Assembly: GCA_963978895.1 (NCBI GenBank) | Contig: OZ022246.1 | Location: forward strand, 6,610,432-6,674,431 | Direction: 5' to 3' | DNA from: Erpobdella octoculata | Lineage: Eukaryota; Annelida; Clitellata; Hirudinida; Erpobdellidae | DNA length: 64,000 nt | Shown: piece after piece, positions 1 through 12,859 of the stretch | Numbering within the stretch: position 1 is the stretch's first letter | Layout: every line of letters begins with the position of its first letter | Notes under the pieces: generated by a model | Told to the model about the DNA's origin: nothing | Seen by the model: the letters and a program-made list of their open reading frames with translations, nothing else | Database searches by the model: none | Made by a program: the position numbers and the translations under genes

Positions 1-434
1 TTTGAATGTTATAATAGTTTAATAGACATAATTTAAATTTAATCATTTCATCTTTACCATCTTCAAAAGGCAAACACACTTGAAACTATTCCAAATATGA
101 CTCTTTGTCCATGTCGCATCTACTAATCGCGCCTGATTTTGAGACACCAGCTTATCAAAGTTTTTACAATCACTTCTAACTTTCGCTATATCAAGTTTTT
201 TCGATGGAGAAGAAACAATGATACAATCCATTATAAATTATTGAATAGAAATGCCACCGCTTATAACAATGAAAACAATAACAAAACAAATAACGCTGGT
301 CCGTTTTTTCTTTTTCATAGATAAAAAAGCAAAGAAAAATAATCAAATAAGTGATATTAAAAAGCTTGGCCCAAGATTGTCATTTAATTTTCTAGGTTGG
401 CTTTTTTTAATTTTGTTCAGATGATGTTTTAACT

Positions 435-655
435 GGGTTCGAGTTCGGTTCGAGTTCGACCATTAATGGGTTCGAGTTCGGTTCGAGTTCGACCATTAAT
501 GGGTTCGAGTTCGGTTCGAGTTCGACCGTCATTGGGTTCGAGTTCGGTTCGAGTTCGGTGCATAAAAATTTGGGTTCGTTCGAGTTCGGTTCGAAATGCT
601 AAAATGTGGGTTCGAGTTCGAAAAGTTCGGTTCGAGTTCGGTTCGATTCCCATCT
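435..655. repeat. Subterminal repeat array of a hAT-like element
   Basis: A 33-bp unit beginning GGGTTCGAGTTCGGTTCG is repeated about three times and then degenerates. The right edge reads, on the minus strand, TTAGAGATGGGAATCGAAC, a typical outer end of hAT elements that carry arrays of one short motif just inside their ends. I could not find the matching left end. Open frames here (TRTELEP-type repeats) are products of the array, not a gene. Confidence 0.5.
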
Positions 656-1838
656 CTAATATTAACGATTTTACAAGCCAAATACTTTTCACAAGACCAT
701 CCTCGAAACCAAATGCTATATGTGTGTCGGTGACAATGGCCAGTACTTTTCCATATGTGTGCAGATTGCACGATGAAAACACCAGCCGATGATAATCTCT
801 CTGACTGCTGCTCCTTTGGCAGCTCCTGTCGTAACTGCAACTGCTACTAACACCGATACAACCGTTTCACTACACCTTCTGCTTAACAATTTTAATAAGC
901 ACAAACTAAACGCCGTTTAAATGTATTAACTTTACAGCGAGAAGCATTAAGTTTGTTTGATCGGTCGAAAGCGGGAAAAAAATAAACATGAAAACAAAAA
1001 TTTTAGAAATGGAGAAAAGAATTTGGAATGTTTGTGGACACTTCGTCTCCGCTCACAAATGGAAGTCTGGAAACTCGATTCTCAATTCTCATATATGTTT
1101 TAAAAGAAAACGAAATAGATGAGCTCCTCTCTTCTCTTTTCTTTTTTTCACTTATTATCGTCCGAATGTCCGCACGCACTCAGGCTTTAGTGCACGTGAA
1201 CTAAAGAATGAAAATTAATTTATTCATTACTGCTCGAAGAAACGCCGCGTTATTTTTCACTTACACGTACTCACGTTTTTTTTTCTTCTTTCAACACTTC
1301 GATGAATTACTCAATAAACAAACCTTTGACGCATGTCCCGCTTTGCGTTCCAGCGAGCGCAGCGCAGCGATCACACGGACGGAGGCGTACGCGAAGTAGA
1401 AGTTCATTTGCGATAGAAGTCGACTGGAAATCTGTCTTTGTTTGCCGAGGTTGGATGAGGTTTCGGAAACAATTCCAACTCCCCGTGCAGACCAACTTGC
1501 TATTTGTTTTCATCCCGCCCGGAGTTGATGCCTTCGCAGTTGCAAATGCTGCAAATCACTCACGTGACTTGTTCAAGATGAGGTCCGCCAACCTCTGAGC
1601 ATCCTCGCGTAGGCCGCGGCGTCGAAACGCGAAAACACATCAGGATTGATTGCGCCGAGTGTAATATTTTGTTGTTTGTAATTTTTTTTTAGAAGGTGAA
1701 CAACAAGAAGGAGAGAAAGAAAATGAAAAAGAAAGAAAACAAGAAAGAGAAAGAAAACAAGAAAGGAAGAATAGAGCCGGAAAGATGTTGAAATAGAGGT
1801 CAATATATATATATATATTTAATAGAGAAATAATAAAG
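656..1838. other. Intergenic stretch downstream of UROC1
   Basis: No supported gene. There is a patch of higher GC at about 1310-1640 with several short open frames on both strands, none of recognisable family. Purine-rich sequence at 1690-1790 and a short (TA)n at 1803-1818 precede the UROC1 poly(A) signal. Confidence 0.4.
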
Positions 1839-1844
1839 TTTATT
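1839..1844 (-). other. Probable poly(A) signal of UROC1
   Basis: AATAAA on the minus strand, 64 bases past the UROC1 stop codon at 1908-1910, at the usual spacing for a short 3' UTR. No RNA evidence is available. Confidence 0.5.
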
Positions 1845-1907
1845 TTTGTTTTCATAAAAGTTATTACACAAACATGTTACTGAATGTTTGAGTTTTGTTT
1901 TTCTCGG

Positions 1908-3200
1908 TCATTTTGAAATGTTATTGACCAGGTCGTGAATGAGTTTTGAAGTTTCTTGATCGACTTTTTGTGGGAGGGTCACCTTCAACTGCTTGTTCTG
2001 CTCCATGGCTTTCTTGATCGTCTTAATTGCTTTATCGTTGCCAGCCCAACTGCGTCGTGACACCTGACGTCAACAAAACCGATCGTTTCGATTGGTCAGA
2101 AAAAAATACCAAATAGTAATCAAAAAATCAAAAATCTGTCATAGTAAACAGACATTTTATTTTAAAAAAATTCATTAAGTTGAAAGAGAAAAAAAAAATT
2201 TATTTTTAAATTGCGATGAAAAATTCTTCTCACCCCATTGGCTACGTCCCAAGAGAGCATGTCACGTGCTCTTTCCTCTGCCTCTTCTGTTCCATCAAGC
2301 ACCAATCCGAAGCCGCCATTCATTACTTCGCCCCTATGGGGGAAACGAGAGAACAACAAGGGTTAGTTTGTCATTATGTGAGTATGTTGTGAGTTGTGTT
2401 GTAGTGAATGAGTGGGATGTGTGGTGTGTTGTAGTGAATGAGTGGGTTGTGTGGTGTGTTGGTGTGTTGGTGTGTTGGTGAATGAGTGGGTTGTGTGGTG
2501 TGTTGGTGAATGAGTGGGTTGTGTGGTGTGTTGTAGTGAATGAGTGGGCTGTGTGGTGTGTTGGGAAGGAGTGGATTGTGTGGTGTGTTGGTGAATGAGT
2601 GGGTTGTGTGGTGTGTTGGTGAATGAGTGGGTTGTGTGGTGTGTTGGTTAAGCTGGTAAACAAAAATTGTACCACGTCTTAAATAACGAATAAAAAGATT
2701 TAAAAATGATGCACGTTTGGTTCTTAGATATTTTTTTGTTTTTAAAAAAGAAGCTAAAAGAGTTTTTTAAGGTTGGTGCTCTGTAAGAAATAAATAAAAT
2801 AAAAATGCAAATCGACTTCATAGTTGTATTTATTCATGATCTTTTAAAGATGCACGAATTAAAGTGAAAATGTGAAAGTAATTGTTGGGCTTAAAATATT
2901 CCCGAGTGTCACCACTCTGCTTCACATAAAACCACACCAACTGACCAACTGTACCTCACTTCTCGAACATTCACACTTTTTTATACTCGCACACATTCGC
3001 GCACAAACACATACACAACACACACACACACACGCACAAACACATACACAACATACCCAATACCGTCAAACCACATTGCATCGGTCTCCTCTTCAACGAG
3101 TTGTCACCTTGAAACGAGTGCTTATCTAACTCAAGCAAAGAACTGACCAAAGTGAACTTCTTCTTTTTGCTTCTTCTCTTTATCTCCCTCCTTTTCCATC

Positions 3201-3255
<55 letters not shown>

Positions 3256-4897
3256 TTTTCTCTCTCCAGAGTACCTCATTCTCTCTTTTCTTTTTCTTTC
3301 TCCAACAGCGCGTGATTTTGGCAAGTGCGCTTGGAGACAAGGAAACTTCAAGTTTAATTACTTTCTGACATTCATTCTGCTTTAAAATGTCCTCGCCGAG
3401 CAGAAAAACAGCAAAAGAGCCAGCAGCGAACGAAGGAGAAGGAGAAAGAGAGATAGAAGATGAAGATAGAGGTGGCAAGATAGAAGAGGAGAGTTAGAGA
3501 GGGGCTTGCCTGCCGTCTAATCTTTAAAAGTAACCGAGGAACACGGAGCAGTCAAGTAACTGGAGATGTGTAGAAAAATTTAATGGAATTTGTGAGAAGT
3601 GAGATAGATAGGGACAGATGTTTCTCTGCGAAATGCGAAAGAAGAAGAAGAAAAAAAGAAGAGACACACACACACACTCACAGACACACACACACACACA
3701 CTCACAGACACACACACTCTCACACACATCAATTAATATCTGGCTGAACTGCAAACATCACAATTCGGAGATGTAATAAAAACTTGATAAAAACAGGTGT
3801 TTTGAGATAAGAGGCGTTTAATTGTCAGGAATTTATTGTTTTATCTTCATTCAATTTGAATGATTTTTGGTTTGGCTTGGATGGCTTTCACTTTTATTCC
3901 TGCGATTTATATTTTTTATCAATGTCTTATTTTAGTATAATTTATTACGATGTGTGCGACGTTAAGTCCTCAATGAAACAATTTCGCTTTCAAATTAAAG
4001 ATTTAAAATTATTTTTAAAAATATGGTTATGAATGTCATCCGCATACCGAAATAATAAAGAAGCATAATTTAATATGGATTATTAAACATAATTTAATAT
4101 GGATTATTAAACATAATTTAATATGGATTATTAAACATAATTTAATATGGATTATTAAACATAATTTAATATGGATTATTAAACATAATTTAATATGGAT
4201 TATTGTAGCTTTTTGCTTCGAATTTGTATTATATTTTATCTATAATATTATTATTATTAATAATAATAATATTTTTTCTACTTGTCTTATCTCTTTACAA
4301 CATCGGCATGTTTTGAAGCGAACGAGAAATTTTTGAACGTCTTCCACGAAATAAATAAAAAGTATATAAATATATAAAGCCAGCACTTGCGCGGTGATAA
4401 AAGGCGCGTAAATTCATCAGCCGCAATCAGACTCTTCAACTTTATGCCTTCCAGAATATATTTGCGCGCTTGATTTATGCCCATAAAATATCATGCTAAT
4501 CACGCCATAACTGCAGATTTGTAGTTCACTCCAGCTGGAACTCCGCCCGTTTTGAAGGCTCCAGCAAAACGCGTTAGTGAGAAATCAAGCCAGGTAACCG
4601 TAAAATGGTCCTTTTTGGCTGCTCAATCATTTTTTTCTTTCCCAACATCAACGGAAGGAGATTTTTTGTGTTGACAGAATGAAACAACTGCTGCGCCAAG
4701 GATTCTTCATAACTCTCAATTCGCTCGCAACCTCACGCAGATGAATTCCAACATAAAACTTCTTAATTCTCACTACAAACGTTTTCTTTTGTGTTATTAT
4801 TTCACTTCCATTTTTTCTCACCTTCACCTTCGCCTTTTTTAATTTTCTTCTAGCTTTCTTTTTTCTTTCTCTCTCTCCCTCTCTCTTTATCGCTCGT

Positions 4898-4957
<60 letters not shown>

Positions 4958-7900
4958 TTTCTCTTTCTCTATTGCCTCCTATCTTCTCTCCCTCTTTCAG
5001 CGTATTCTATTTTTCCGCTTGGTTTTCTCCCATCACTTCATTTTCTGTCTCAATCTCATAAGATAGCCACTTGTGACTGCGGTCGTATCTCACGATCAAA
5101 TCTTAACAAATCGAAACCATAGTTCTCAGCACATACAAAAAAAACTTTGCGATGATATTCTTGACACTACAATCTTGTTTTGATTTCATACAAATGAAAA
5201 CAATCGTTGCAGAAAACCAGCCACAAAGAAGGGACCTGACATTCAACAACTAATTGATGATGCGAAACTTGTTGCGTCGAAGAGGTTTTTTGTTTTCCAG
5301 TTGCTGTCGAGTTGAGACAAACGGCAAAATGCGAAAAGGCAGCTTTCCGTTCTCCCACTTGCCTTGAAAAGTTTTTCTAAAAAAATTACCTTGCCGGTAA
5401 ATCGAGGCCAGTCTAAACACGAAGCTTTCATGTCTTATAAGCGAAGCGCCTCTCACCGGGCCATAATTATTATGAATTGCATACAAGTTAAAAACAATAT
5501 CAACAGCTTACAGTGGCGTAGTAGAATTCACTGATTGAATATTTAAAGTGCTGCTGTGAAATAGTATTGTTGAAATAAAATTCTTATTTAAGCTTAAATT
5601 TTGTTTAATAAAATTTCTGTTTTCCTTCTGATTTGACACTTTGATTTTTCACATATTCTTCACTTCTCCACTCATTTCCCGTATTTCTTCCACTTTCCAC
5701 ATATTCAACACCTTTCCATTTTTTCCCCACACATTCCCAACCTCTCCATCTTTTCCCCTTGTCTTCAAGAAACTACTCAATTTCATAACAATTTGAGATA
5801 AATATTAACAGCAGTGCAAAACCAGTGTTGCCACGAAGTACAATCTAACTACAATAACTATCATTGACTTCTGACTTTTCAATAGTGACAACTTACCATC
5901 CAACACCTCCTCCGTTGTGCAAGGCTACCCATGTTGCACCCCTGAAACTGTCTCCAACCATGTTTTGTACCGCCATATCAGCACAAAGAGCCGATCCATC
6001 ATATATGTTAGACGTCTCCCTGAATGGACTGTCAGTGCCACTTACGTCATGGTGGTCCCTACTCAAAACTACAGGACCCTGTCAAAAATGTTTTAATTGT
6101 CAATTAATTAGGTAGAAAATATCTCATAAGTTAGCCAAAATTTAAAAAAAAACAATGGAGTTTCAACTTTTGGAGCGTAACTCCAAGCTTTAAGTGGGTG
6201 TGTTATCATTTAAAAACAAACTTAACAAATATTGATAATTGCTCAATTTATTAAAACATTCATTTAAGACGATATCATCAGCTCTATGAAACCATTTCAG
6301 TAAGACTAGAACAACCACTTTAAATCACACAGTTCAATCTTTCATCCACGACTTTTGTCTTTAAAAACCTCTTTTAACCCCAAAACTGGTACCCATCTTA
6401 CAGAGCCACAAAAGGATAGAAAGCCCAAGCGACAATACTGACAATCAAAAGTTGAATTTACTACACCCATGCGTAGCGAATCAAGCTACCAATCATAAGC
6501 AAGAGGGAGATTAAAAGTGAATTTGGCGTTTGCTAGTATAACAATTAAAATCATTGCATTATTAATTTATTAAAAAATACTGTGGAATTTTTTTTAAATG
6601 CAACATTCCTGTTTTAATATATTAATATCAACTTTCCATGTCTAAAAAATTCCAGTAAGTAGTGACGTCACCAACGAAGGTGGTTTGTACAGTACAAACA
6701 CATCAATCTCTTTTAAAACACGAATTTTAGAATGTATAAAAATTTTCTGTATATTTTTATACTAAGTTTTCATATTTACTTCAATATCTCCCCTCTTTAT
6801 GGCATCGTTGAAAGCCACAGCAATGAGAATTCTCCCAAGTTGATCTGAGTATAAAATTCTCGCTTGAGAACCGACAACCTGAAAAATATTAAGAAATGAT
6901 TTCAAACAAAAGAAAATAATTTCTTACTTTTAAAACTGCAGAAATTTAAAAAGACAAAAATTTTTCCTGATTTGGAAAATGTTTCGAGTTTTGTTTGGCA
7001 CATGTTCCTTGAAACATCTCTCTTTCTTTCTTTCTTTTTTTTCTCGCTCGTTCTCTCTCTCTCTCTCTCTTTTTCTCTCTTACTCTCTATCTCTCCTTCT
7101 TCTAAGTATGCGAACATGTCTAATTCTTCATTCTCATAATGAAACTTTAACGCTAAAAATATTCTAAGAATTCTATGCTGTTCTAGAAATAAATTGCAAA
7201 AGAAGCAATAATAGTGTTGAATTAATTTAAATATTAATCTAAGTTTTACTGCAATATTTTTTTCTTTTTCAATTTTGGCGCGCCTACTTTTTTGTTCTTG
7301 CGGTTCCGCATTAAAAAACGACTAATATTTTTAATATCCTCGTTTTTAATATTGTATAACTTCTTCAATGCATACAATTCAAATCAATCGTCAAAGTATG
7401 CAAGATTAAAATTTTGTCACACGATCAATCGTCTACTTTCGGTCATTAATGGAACGTCTTGGTTGTTGGAGCACGTAAAACTGAACACATCAGTCCAGTT
7501 CTCGCCAACCTACACTGGCTGCCTGTGGATACAAAAATTAACTTCAAGTTGGCTTTACTGGTCTACAAATCACTAAATAATAAGGCCCTTAGCAATCTGT
7601 CTTCCTCAATAAACAAGTTATCTGACTTCCCAGCTGAGATGAGGCTAAGATTGTCATATTCGACTTCACTCCATATACCAAAGAATAAATTGAAAACGGC
7701 TGGCGACCGCATGTTTGCCGTTGCCGGTCCAAGATTTTGGAACAAGCTTCCGCCCACAATCACCGACTCAGCGACTGTCGAATAATTTCGAAAGAGCTTA
7801 CAGATGCACCTATAAGTCTAAATAGAATTATGTCACTTGAACAATTATCAAATTATTAATACGTTTATTAATTAAATATATAATATTTCCAATTATTCTT

Positions 7901-10900
7901 CAATTATTTGGGACAGGTGCTAACCAAATCATGCTCCTCGGCACTTTTGATCCACGTCAAATTATCTTGGTACTGCTGGGCAACATCTTCTGTTACTGTA
8001 TTTAAATAGTTATATTAATAACTATTAAATATTAATGTCATAAATTAGTACCAAGTCCCTGGTGATCACCAGCCATCATAAGCGTTTTTTGTTTCCTCAT
8101 GATCGTGGCATGCCTAATTGCAATTAATTTTTAAAATTTTTCTACATTTAAAGAAAATAATAGTCATTGTTAAATTACATCTATAAATAATATCAAAATT
8201 GGAAATAATTCTAATAAATTATTTTTTTAAATTATAATTAGTATTTCATTTTAAGATATAATTATTAAAGATTATGTTAATATTTTTATATAAATACGTG
8301 TAATTTTAATAACCATTTCCACTTTTAATAGTGTCTTCAAGAATTTTAGCAGCAATTTTATCTGTTTTTTGGAGGTCAGATTTCTTCCCAGAAGTGCACA
8401 CCCACCTGAGAAATCATCACTTTCTTCTTTTTTTAACACGTTTTATTGAAAATGACAAAAAATTCAAAGAGATACTAAATTGAACAACAAAATTCAAATA
8501 AATAAAAACCTGAAAGGACCAAATCCAAGCGAGAAAATGTCACCCATAATGTGTTGTACATATGACGGATATTTGAAGTCATTCAGTGCTTTTGCATTAC
8601 TTTTAAGGACGTCAGCGCCTAATCAATTTTTTTTTTAATTATGAAAATATGAATTTTTTATGTTTTAATTTTTATAAATATTTTATTTCATCTAAAAAAA
8701 TAAACCTTATTTCTCGTTGTGGTCGTGGGTTCAAATCCTGGCTACCGGTATCAGTTGAAAAGCAGAATCACCACCATACTAAATAGGTTTGAATGTTTTC
8801 TGTGAATTGGGTTTTGGTGTTAAAACGTAAAGCATGGCTGGAACAAATTCCATGGGCATACAATACATTCATATAAAACCAAAATATAATATAAATAAAA
8901 CTATTTTTGAAGAAAAACTTTTGTTTCGTAAAATTCAAATTTTGGGAGGGCTGATTAATAAAGGATTTGCCAAAAACGGCGTTTTTTAACTCTCTTAAAT
9001 TAACCTTAACGCCGATCTTGGTTGCCTATTTCCTAGCAAAATTTGAAAAATAGACTTGCTTTTCATGACAATGCATTCTATTAAATTTTTCAATTTTTTA
9101 AATGTTATTTAACTTTTAATTTAAAAACTTTTCACTTTTAAAATTTTACGTAAACTATTTCATATGGGGTTTTACGATTTGAGGTACCATTGAAGTAAAA
9201 AGGTTTTATTTCATGCAAAATATTAAATGAAAATGCAGAAGGTATTTCTAATTCTTTAATTTTCTTTTTAGTAATTTGTTATTAATAAATAAATTAAATT
9301 AATCATCGTTGCATTATTTTATAGCTTTTTTACAAAGTTTTAAAAACAAATTAATTATCTCGCAAGAGTATTTCTTGTCGTTTATCATTAATAGATTTAA
9401 TTATTTCGTTCTCTTTTTTCTACCCAAATTTACATTAAACGAGGTGGAATTCAATACTAATTTTTCAGCTCATTTTATCACAAGAGTGAAAATTAAAAAA
9501 TCTGTTTTCAATATAACTAATGCAGATAGTAATTTACCGGCTCGATGAGCTTCGAGGAGAAAGGAATTTCCGTAATCCCAGAAGTGCATTCCTCCATGAG
9601 CCAGTCTGTTGATTGCTGCTACCTGGCGTTTCAAACTAAAACAACGTCACCTTTTTCTATAAAAATTAAAACTGGAATCTGCATTTTTACTCAAATGTTT
9701 ATAATTAACTAAAAATGGTTTTAAAATACAATGGCATAACTTTTTTAAAAATATTGTTACCTCTCCTGAACGAGCTCCTTAAACTTCACTGGATCGTCCC
9801 GAATCATATTACAAGATTCCTCAAATGTTAGCTGTTGAAACACAACAAATACTTGCTTTAAAAATTATGAAAAATAATTAATCCAATTAATAAAGATTAA
9901 ATACTTATCAACCAATACATAAAGTTCAAATATTTATCAAACCATTAATTAAGATTAAACACTATCAATCAAAACATTAAGATTAAATAATTATCAACCA
10001 ATTAATACAGCTTGAATATTCATAAACCAATTAATTAAAATTAAATATATTAATCAGCCAATCAATTAGGATTAAAAACTTATCAACCAATTATCTAATT
10101 AAGAAAAAAAATTATAAACAGACATATGTTTTAATATCAAAAAATGAATTAATAATATGTAGATGTTCAATGCGCTCTTAATGATAGACCTGCACCGGAT
10201 AATATCCCCCGTTGAAAGGATTGTGAAGTGATGTTTGGTCTGATCCGAGATCTGCGAGAAGTTCTCCTGTCTTTTCATATTCATCAGCCAATCTCTCCCT
10301 TAAATCACAGAAAAAAACAAGTACTTATCACAAGAACACTTCTATTTTTTCTTAATGACAGTTACATTCAGAATCATAAATGAAAATTGATTTTATAGAC
10401 GTTGTACCCTGTCTCTCCGTTTAATTTTAACAGCTTACTAATTGTTCACATGGGCAAAACTAAAGGTTCCGCAATTGCGGGGCTCAGAGCCAAAATGGTA
10501 AGATAATTAAATTTTTGATTTATAACTTTTATTAATGATTTACGGAGGCATCCAAAAAATGTTGTAAACAATGCTGTTAGCTATTTTCCAGAAGTTAAGA
10601 TTTTCAATAAGTTTCAAAGTTCTGTGAAGTTATTTTATTTATTTTTTAGTGAAAACTAAATGTTTTGAATTTAATTTTAATTTCTGGTTTTCTGATATTA
10701 TTCCCGATGCTTTTTTCTCAACAACAACAAAATAACAACTCACCACACATCAACCACATTTCCAAGGAATCCAATACTGATAGAAGTTTTGTTCTTTTTA
10801 GCGTTTCTAATACTTTCAATTAAATTCTCCAAGTTGTAAACTTTTTCAACAACCCAACCCTGACTGTGACGCTTGTCTAATGCTTTTTCATCAACCTGTT

Positions 10901-12588
10901 TTTAAATAAAAATTAATAAAAATAATAAAAAAACAATGATAAAACCTGTTATAAAATTTCAAAATATTTTCACTAAAAACCTCAGCTATCACTCCAACAC
11001 AGCCACAAATGACTGCTGCCTTGGCCTGGGCGCCACTCATCCCTCCCAAACCTGATGTCACAAACACCTTAAGCAAAAAAGTATTTTTATTTTTCAGTTT
11101 TGTTTATGCCAACTTAAAAACAAATCTCTGACAAATTCAAAACCTTTCCTGCCAAATCGTTTTGTTTGAGATAAAGTCTACCAGCATTCATGACTGTCAG
11201 CTGTAAAAACATAAATGTTCTTTTATTCTAATTAAATTTTAAACAGTAAGTTTATACCATGACAAAATAGAGTCTAATTCAATTTAAGTAAAGATATTTT
11301 ATTTTTCAAATGAATTAAAAACTATATATCGTTTCCTTCCTAACAGTTGTTCCATGGACGATTCCCTGCGGACCGATGTAACAAAAACTACCAGCCGTCA
11401 TTTGGCCATACCTGAAAAACGTCATTAATTTTAAACCATTGAATTTTTCAAATATTTCAATTTTTTAAATCTTTTTTAGAAACTTACATTGTTACGCCAA
11501 GTGCGAATAGTCTTTCGTATTCTTGACGACTTGAGTAATTGGGAATCATCTGAGACAGTTTGTTAAAATTGTATTTTCAATTAATGTGACTTGCACTTAA
11601 TTTAAACAAATTTTACCTTGCACTTTAATTAAAAAGAAAATTAACTAACCATCCCATTGGTAATAACAAGTCTTGGCGCTTTTTTCGTGCTTGGGAAAAG
11701 ACCAAGTGGATGGCCAGAATAAAGAATGAGTGTTTGTTCATCGTTCATGATTGTTAAATAATTCAGTACCATCCAAAACTTTAAAACAATTTGGCATTAA
11801 GCAACGGTTACTAATTGAAATATAATAATAAATTAGTTTACAAATGTTGTGCTGTGATAATTTAAAATTACAAATAAGTGATATAAGCGGTTCTTAATGT
11901 TTATCTGTCTCACAAACCTGCGCCCAATTGGCAAAAACCTGGCCATTGCCTCCATAAGTAACAAGTTCGTGGGGAAACTGTGCCACTTGATGATCAAGGT
12001 TATTTAGGATCATGTGACAGATTGCACGGGCGTGTTTGCTATGACACGGAAAATACTCTGCTGGATAAGCCCTGCGTTATCAAATCATTGTTTTATTTCA
12101 AACATTTATATCACAGTTTATCATCCAAAAGCAGATAAATAGATTTGTATGACAATAACTTGAGTTGCAAGTCCGGTAGAAAACGGTACATGTAGATATG
12201 TCCATATTTGAGAAGTTCATCAAAAAATTCAACTGACAGCTCTTTGTGTAAAGAAGATGGAAAATATCGGAGAGCGTTTTGAATGGCGAGCTACAACAGA
12301 TGATGAAATTTATGAAAGTACTGTGTGTTTAAATTGGCTTCGCGATTTAATCAAGATTTAAAAATGAAGCACAATCAACATGTCGTCATAAAACAATGTC
12401 TATGCGTAATGTTATAAATATAAATGTTTATTAATTTCACAATTATATACTTTTAATTCTTCTCTGTTGAGACCAGGAGTTCGTACAGGGGCATGTGCAA
12501 TCGATGAATTTCTAGAAGATTTCTTCAGAGGTAAAGGATCCAGAGGCAATCCAGAACAAAGAACTTGCAGATGCTCCTTCACTGACAT
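1908..12588 (-). CDS. UROC1: Urocanate hydratase (urocanase), 19 coding exons
   Basis: Cytosolic enzyme of histidine breakdown: adds water to urocanate to give 4-imidazolone-5-propanoate, using tightly bound NAD+ as electrophile. Exons on the minus strand, 5' to 3': 12588-12451, 12290-12160, 12071-11918, 11778-11650, 11549-11488, 11411-11345, 11200-11144, 11067-10981, 10895-10744, 10298-10190, 9831-9761, 9635-9538, 8618-8510, 8405-8314, 7995-7925, 6878-6780, 6078-5897, 2333-2234, 2063-1908. All splice phases agree and the sum is 2,064 nt (687 residues; human protein 676). Visible landmarks: N-terminal LCSGLPL and HAPVRTP; YGGNGQVF; YIGPQGIVHGT; the NAD-site stretch GLGGMSGAQ (about residue 252); DLGSDQTS; PFNGGYYPVQ; RWVCTSG with the conserved cysteine (about 458, equivalent to bacterial Cys410); RDHHDVSGTDSPFRETSN; GGFGLVLDG; RRSWAGN. 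The ATG at 12588 is the first in frame; an upstream open stretch lacks an ATG, so a 5' noncoding exon is possible. The gene looks intact. Confidence 0.95.
2390..2650. repeat. Minisatellite in UROC1 intron 17
   Basis: Tandem units of about 28-30 bp built from GTGAATGAGTGGGTTGTG and GTGTGTTG blocks, with unit-length variation. It starts about 55 bases upstream (in gene direction) of exon 18, inside a 3.5-kb intron. The open frames across it are repeat artefacts. Confidence 0.85.
3000..3056. repeat. (CA)n-rich microsatellite
   Basis: Imperfect CA repeats with CACATACACAA interruptions, in UROC1 intron 17. Confidence 0.8.
3203..3276. repeat. (TC)n microsatellite
   Basis: Nearly pure TC dinucleotides with two short TTTC or TTTTT breaks, in UROC1 intron 17. 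It is a polypyrimidine tract only on the strand opposite to UROC1. Confidence 0.9.
3664..3727. repeat. (CA)n microsatellite
   Basis: CA repeats interrupted by CTCACAGA blocks, in UROC1 intron 17. Confidence 0.8.
4066..4204. repeat. 24-bp tandem repeat, about six copies
   Basis: A 24-bp AT-rich unit starting CATAATTTAATA and ending GGATTATTAAA is repeated almost without change, in UROC1 intron 17. The last copy diverges at GGATTATTG. Near-identity of the units implies recent expansion. Confidence 0.9.
4899..4954. repeat. (CT)n microsatellite
   Basis: About 28 uninterrupted CT dinucleotides within a larger pyrimidine-rich belt (4850-5000), in UROC1 intron 17. Confidence 0.9.
7440..7830 (+). 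mobile_element. CR1/L2-type non-LTR retrotransposon, C-terminal fragment
   Basis: The plus strand reads HISPVLANLHWLPVDTKINF, then LALLVYKSLN, KLKTAGDRMFAVAGP and RFWNKLPPTI, followed after a stop by an FRKSLQMHLY-like tail. This order (HWLPV, YKxLN, GDRxFxVAGPRxWN, FxKxLxxHL) is the region after the reverse transcriptase in CR1/L2-like elements. The fragment is 5'-truncated, as usual for these elements, and sits antisense in UROC1 intron 15. Confidence 0.75.
8705..8880 (+). mobile_element. Possible tRNA-derived SINE fragment
   Basis: GTGGGTTCAAATCCTGGCTAC resembles a pol III B box (GTTCAAATCC) in a tRNA-like context. It is followed by unrelated AT-rich sequence, as in a SINE body. No A box is visible. 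It lies in UROC1 intron 12. Weak call. Confidence 0.3.
9880..10095. repeat. Degenerate AT-rich tandem repeat
   Basis: At least five diverged units of about 40-45 bp sharing GATTAAATACTTATCAACCA, in UROC1 intron 10. An old, decayed tandem array. Confidence 0.65.
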
Positions 12589-12859
12589 AGCACTCGTTTC
12601 TGGATAGATGGCAAAATGTTTTTTTACGTTTCTAATTAAAGACAACTTTTAAATTAGATTAAACTGTTAGAAAACTAACCTGTAGTTTTAAGTGTGTTTA
12701 TACCTAAGTATAAAAAATTAAAAATGTGTATTATTAATTTTCAGCTTAGTTTTACCTAAGAAAAATTTCCGGTAATTAAGGAAACAGCTTGTTTGATGAT
12801 TAAGCACAGCTAATTGCAAATATAATTTTTTTTTTATTTCTCGTTAACATATTTTTCTG

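Noticed and set aside
43..324. Short frames at the left edge
   Set aside because: Two overlapping frames of about 60 codons on opposite strands with no motif; expected by chance.
429..782. Repetitive TRTELEP frame as a protein gene
   Set aside because: The frame follows the 33-bp subterminal array of a transposon and has no independent support.
1302..1650. GC-richer open frames downstream of UROC1
   Set aside because: Frames on both strands are open simply because of composition; one minus-strand end before a GTGAGT looked exon-like, but no acceptor or family supports it.
5511..5560. CAGTGGCGTAGTAG as a hAT terminal repeat
   Set aside because: It resembles common hAT ends, but no inverted partner or target duplication was found nearby.
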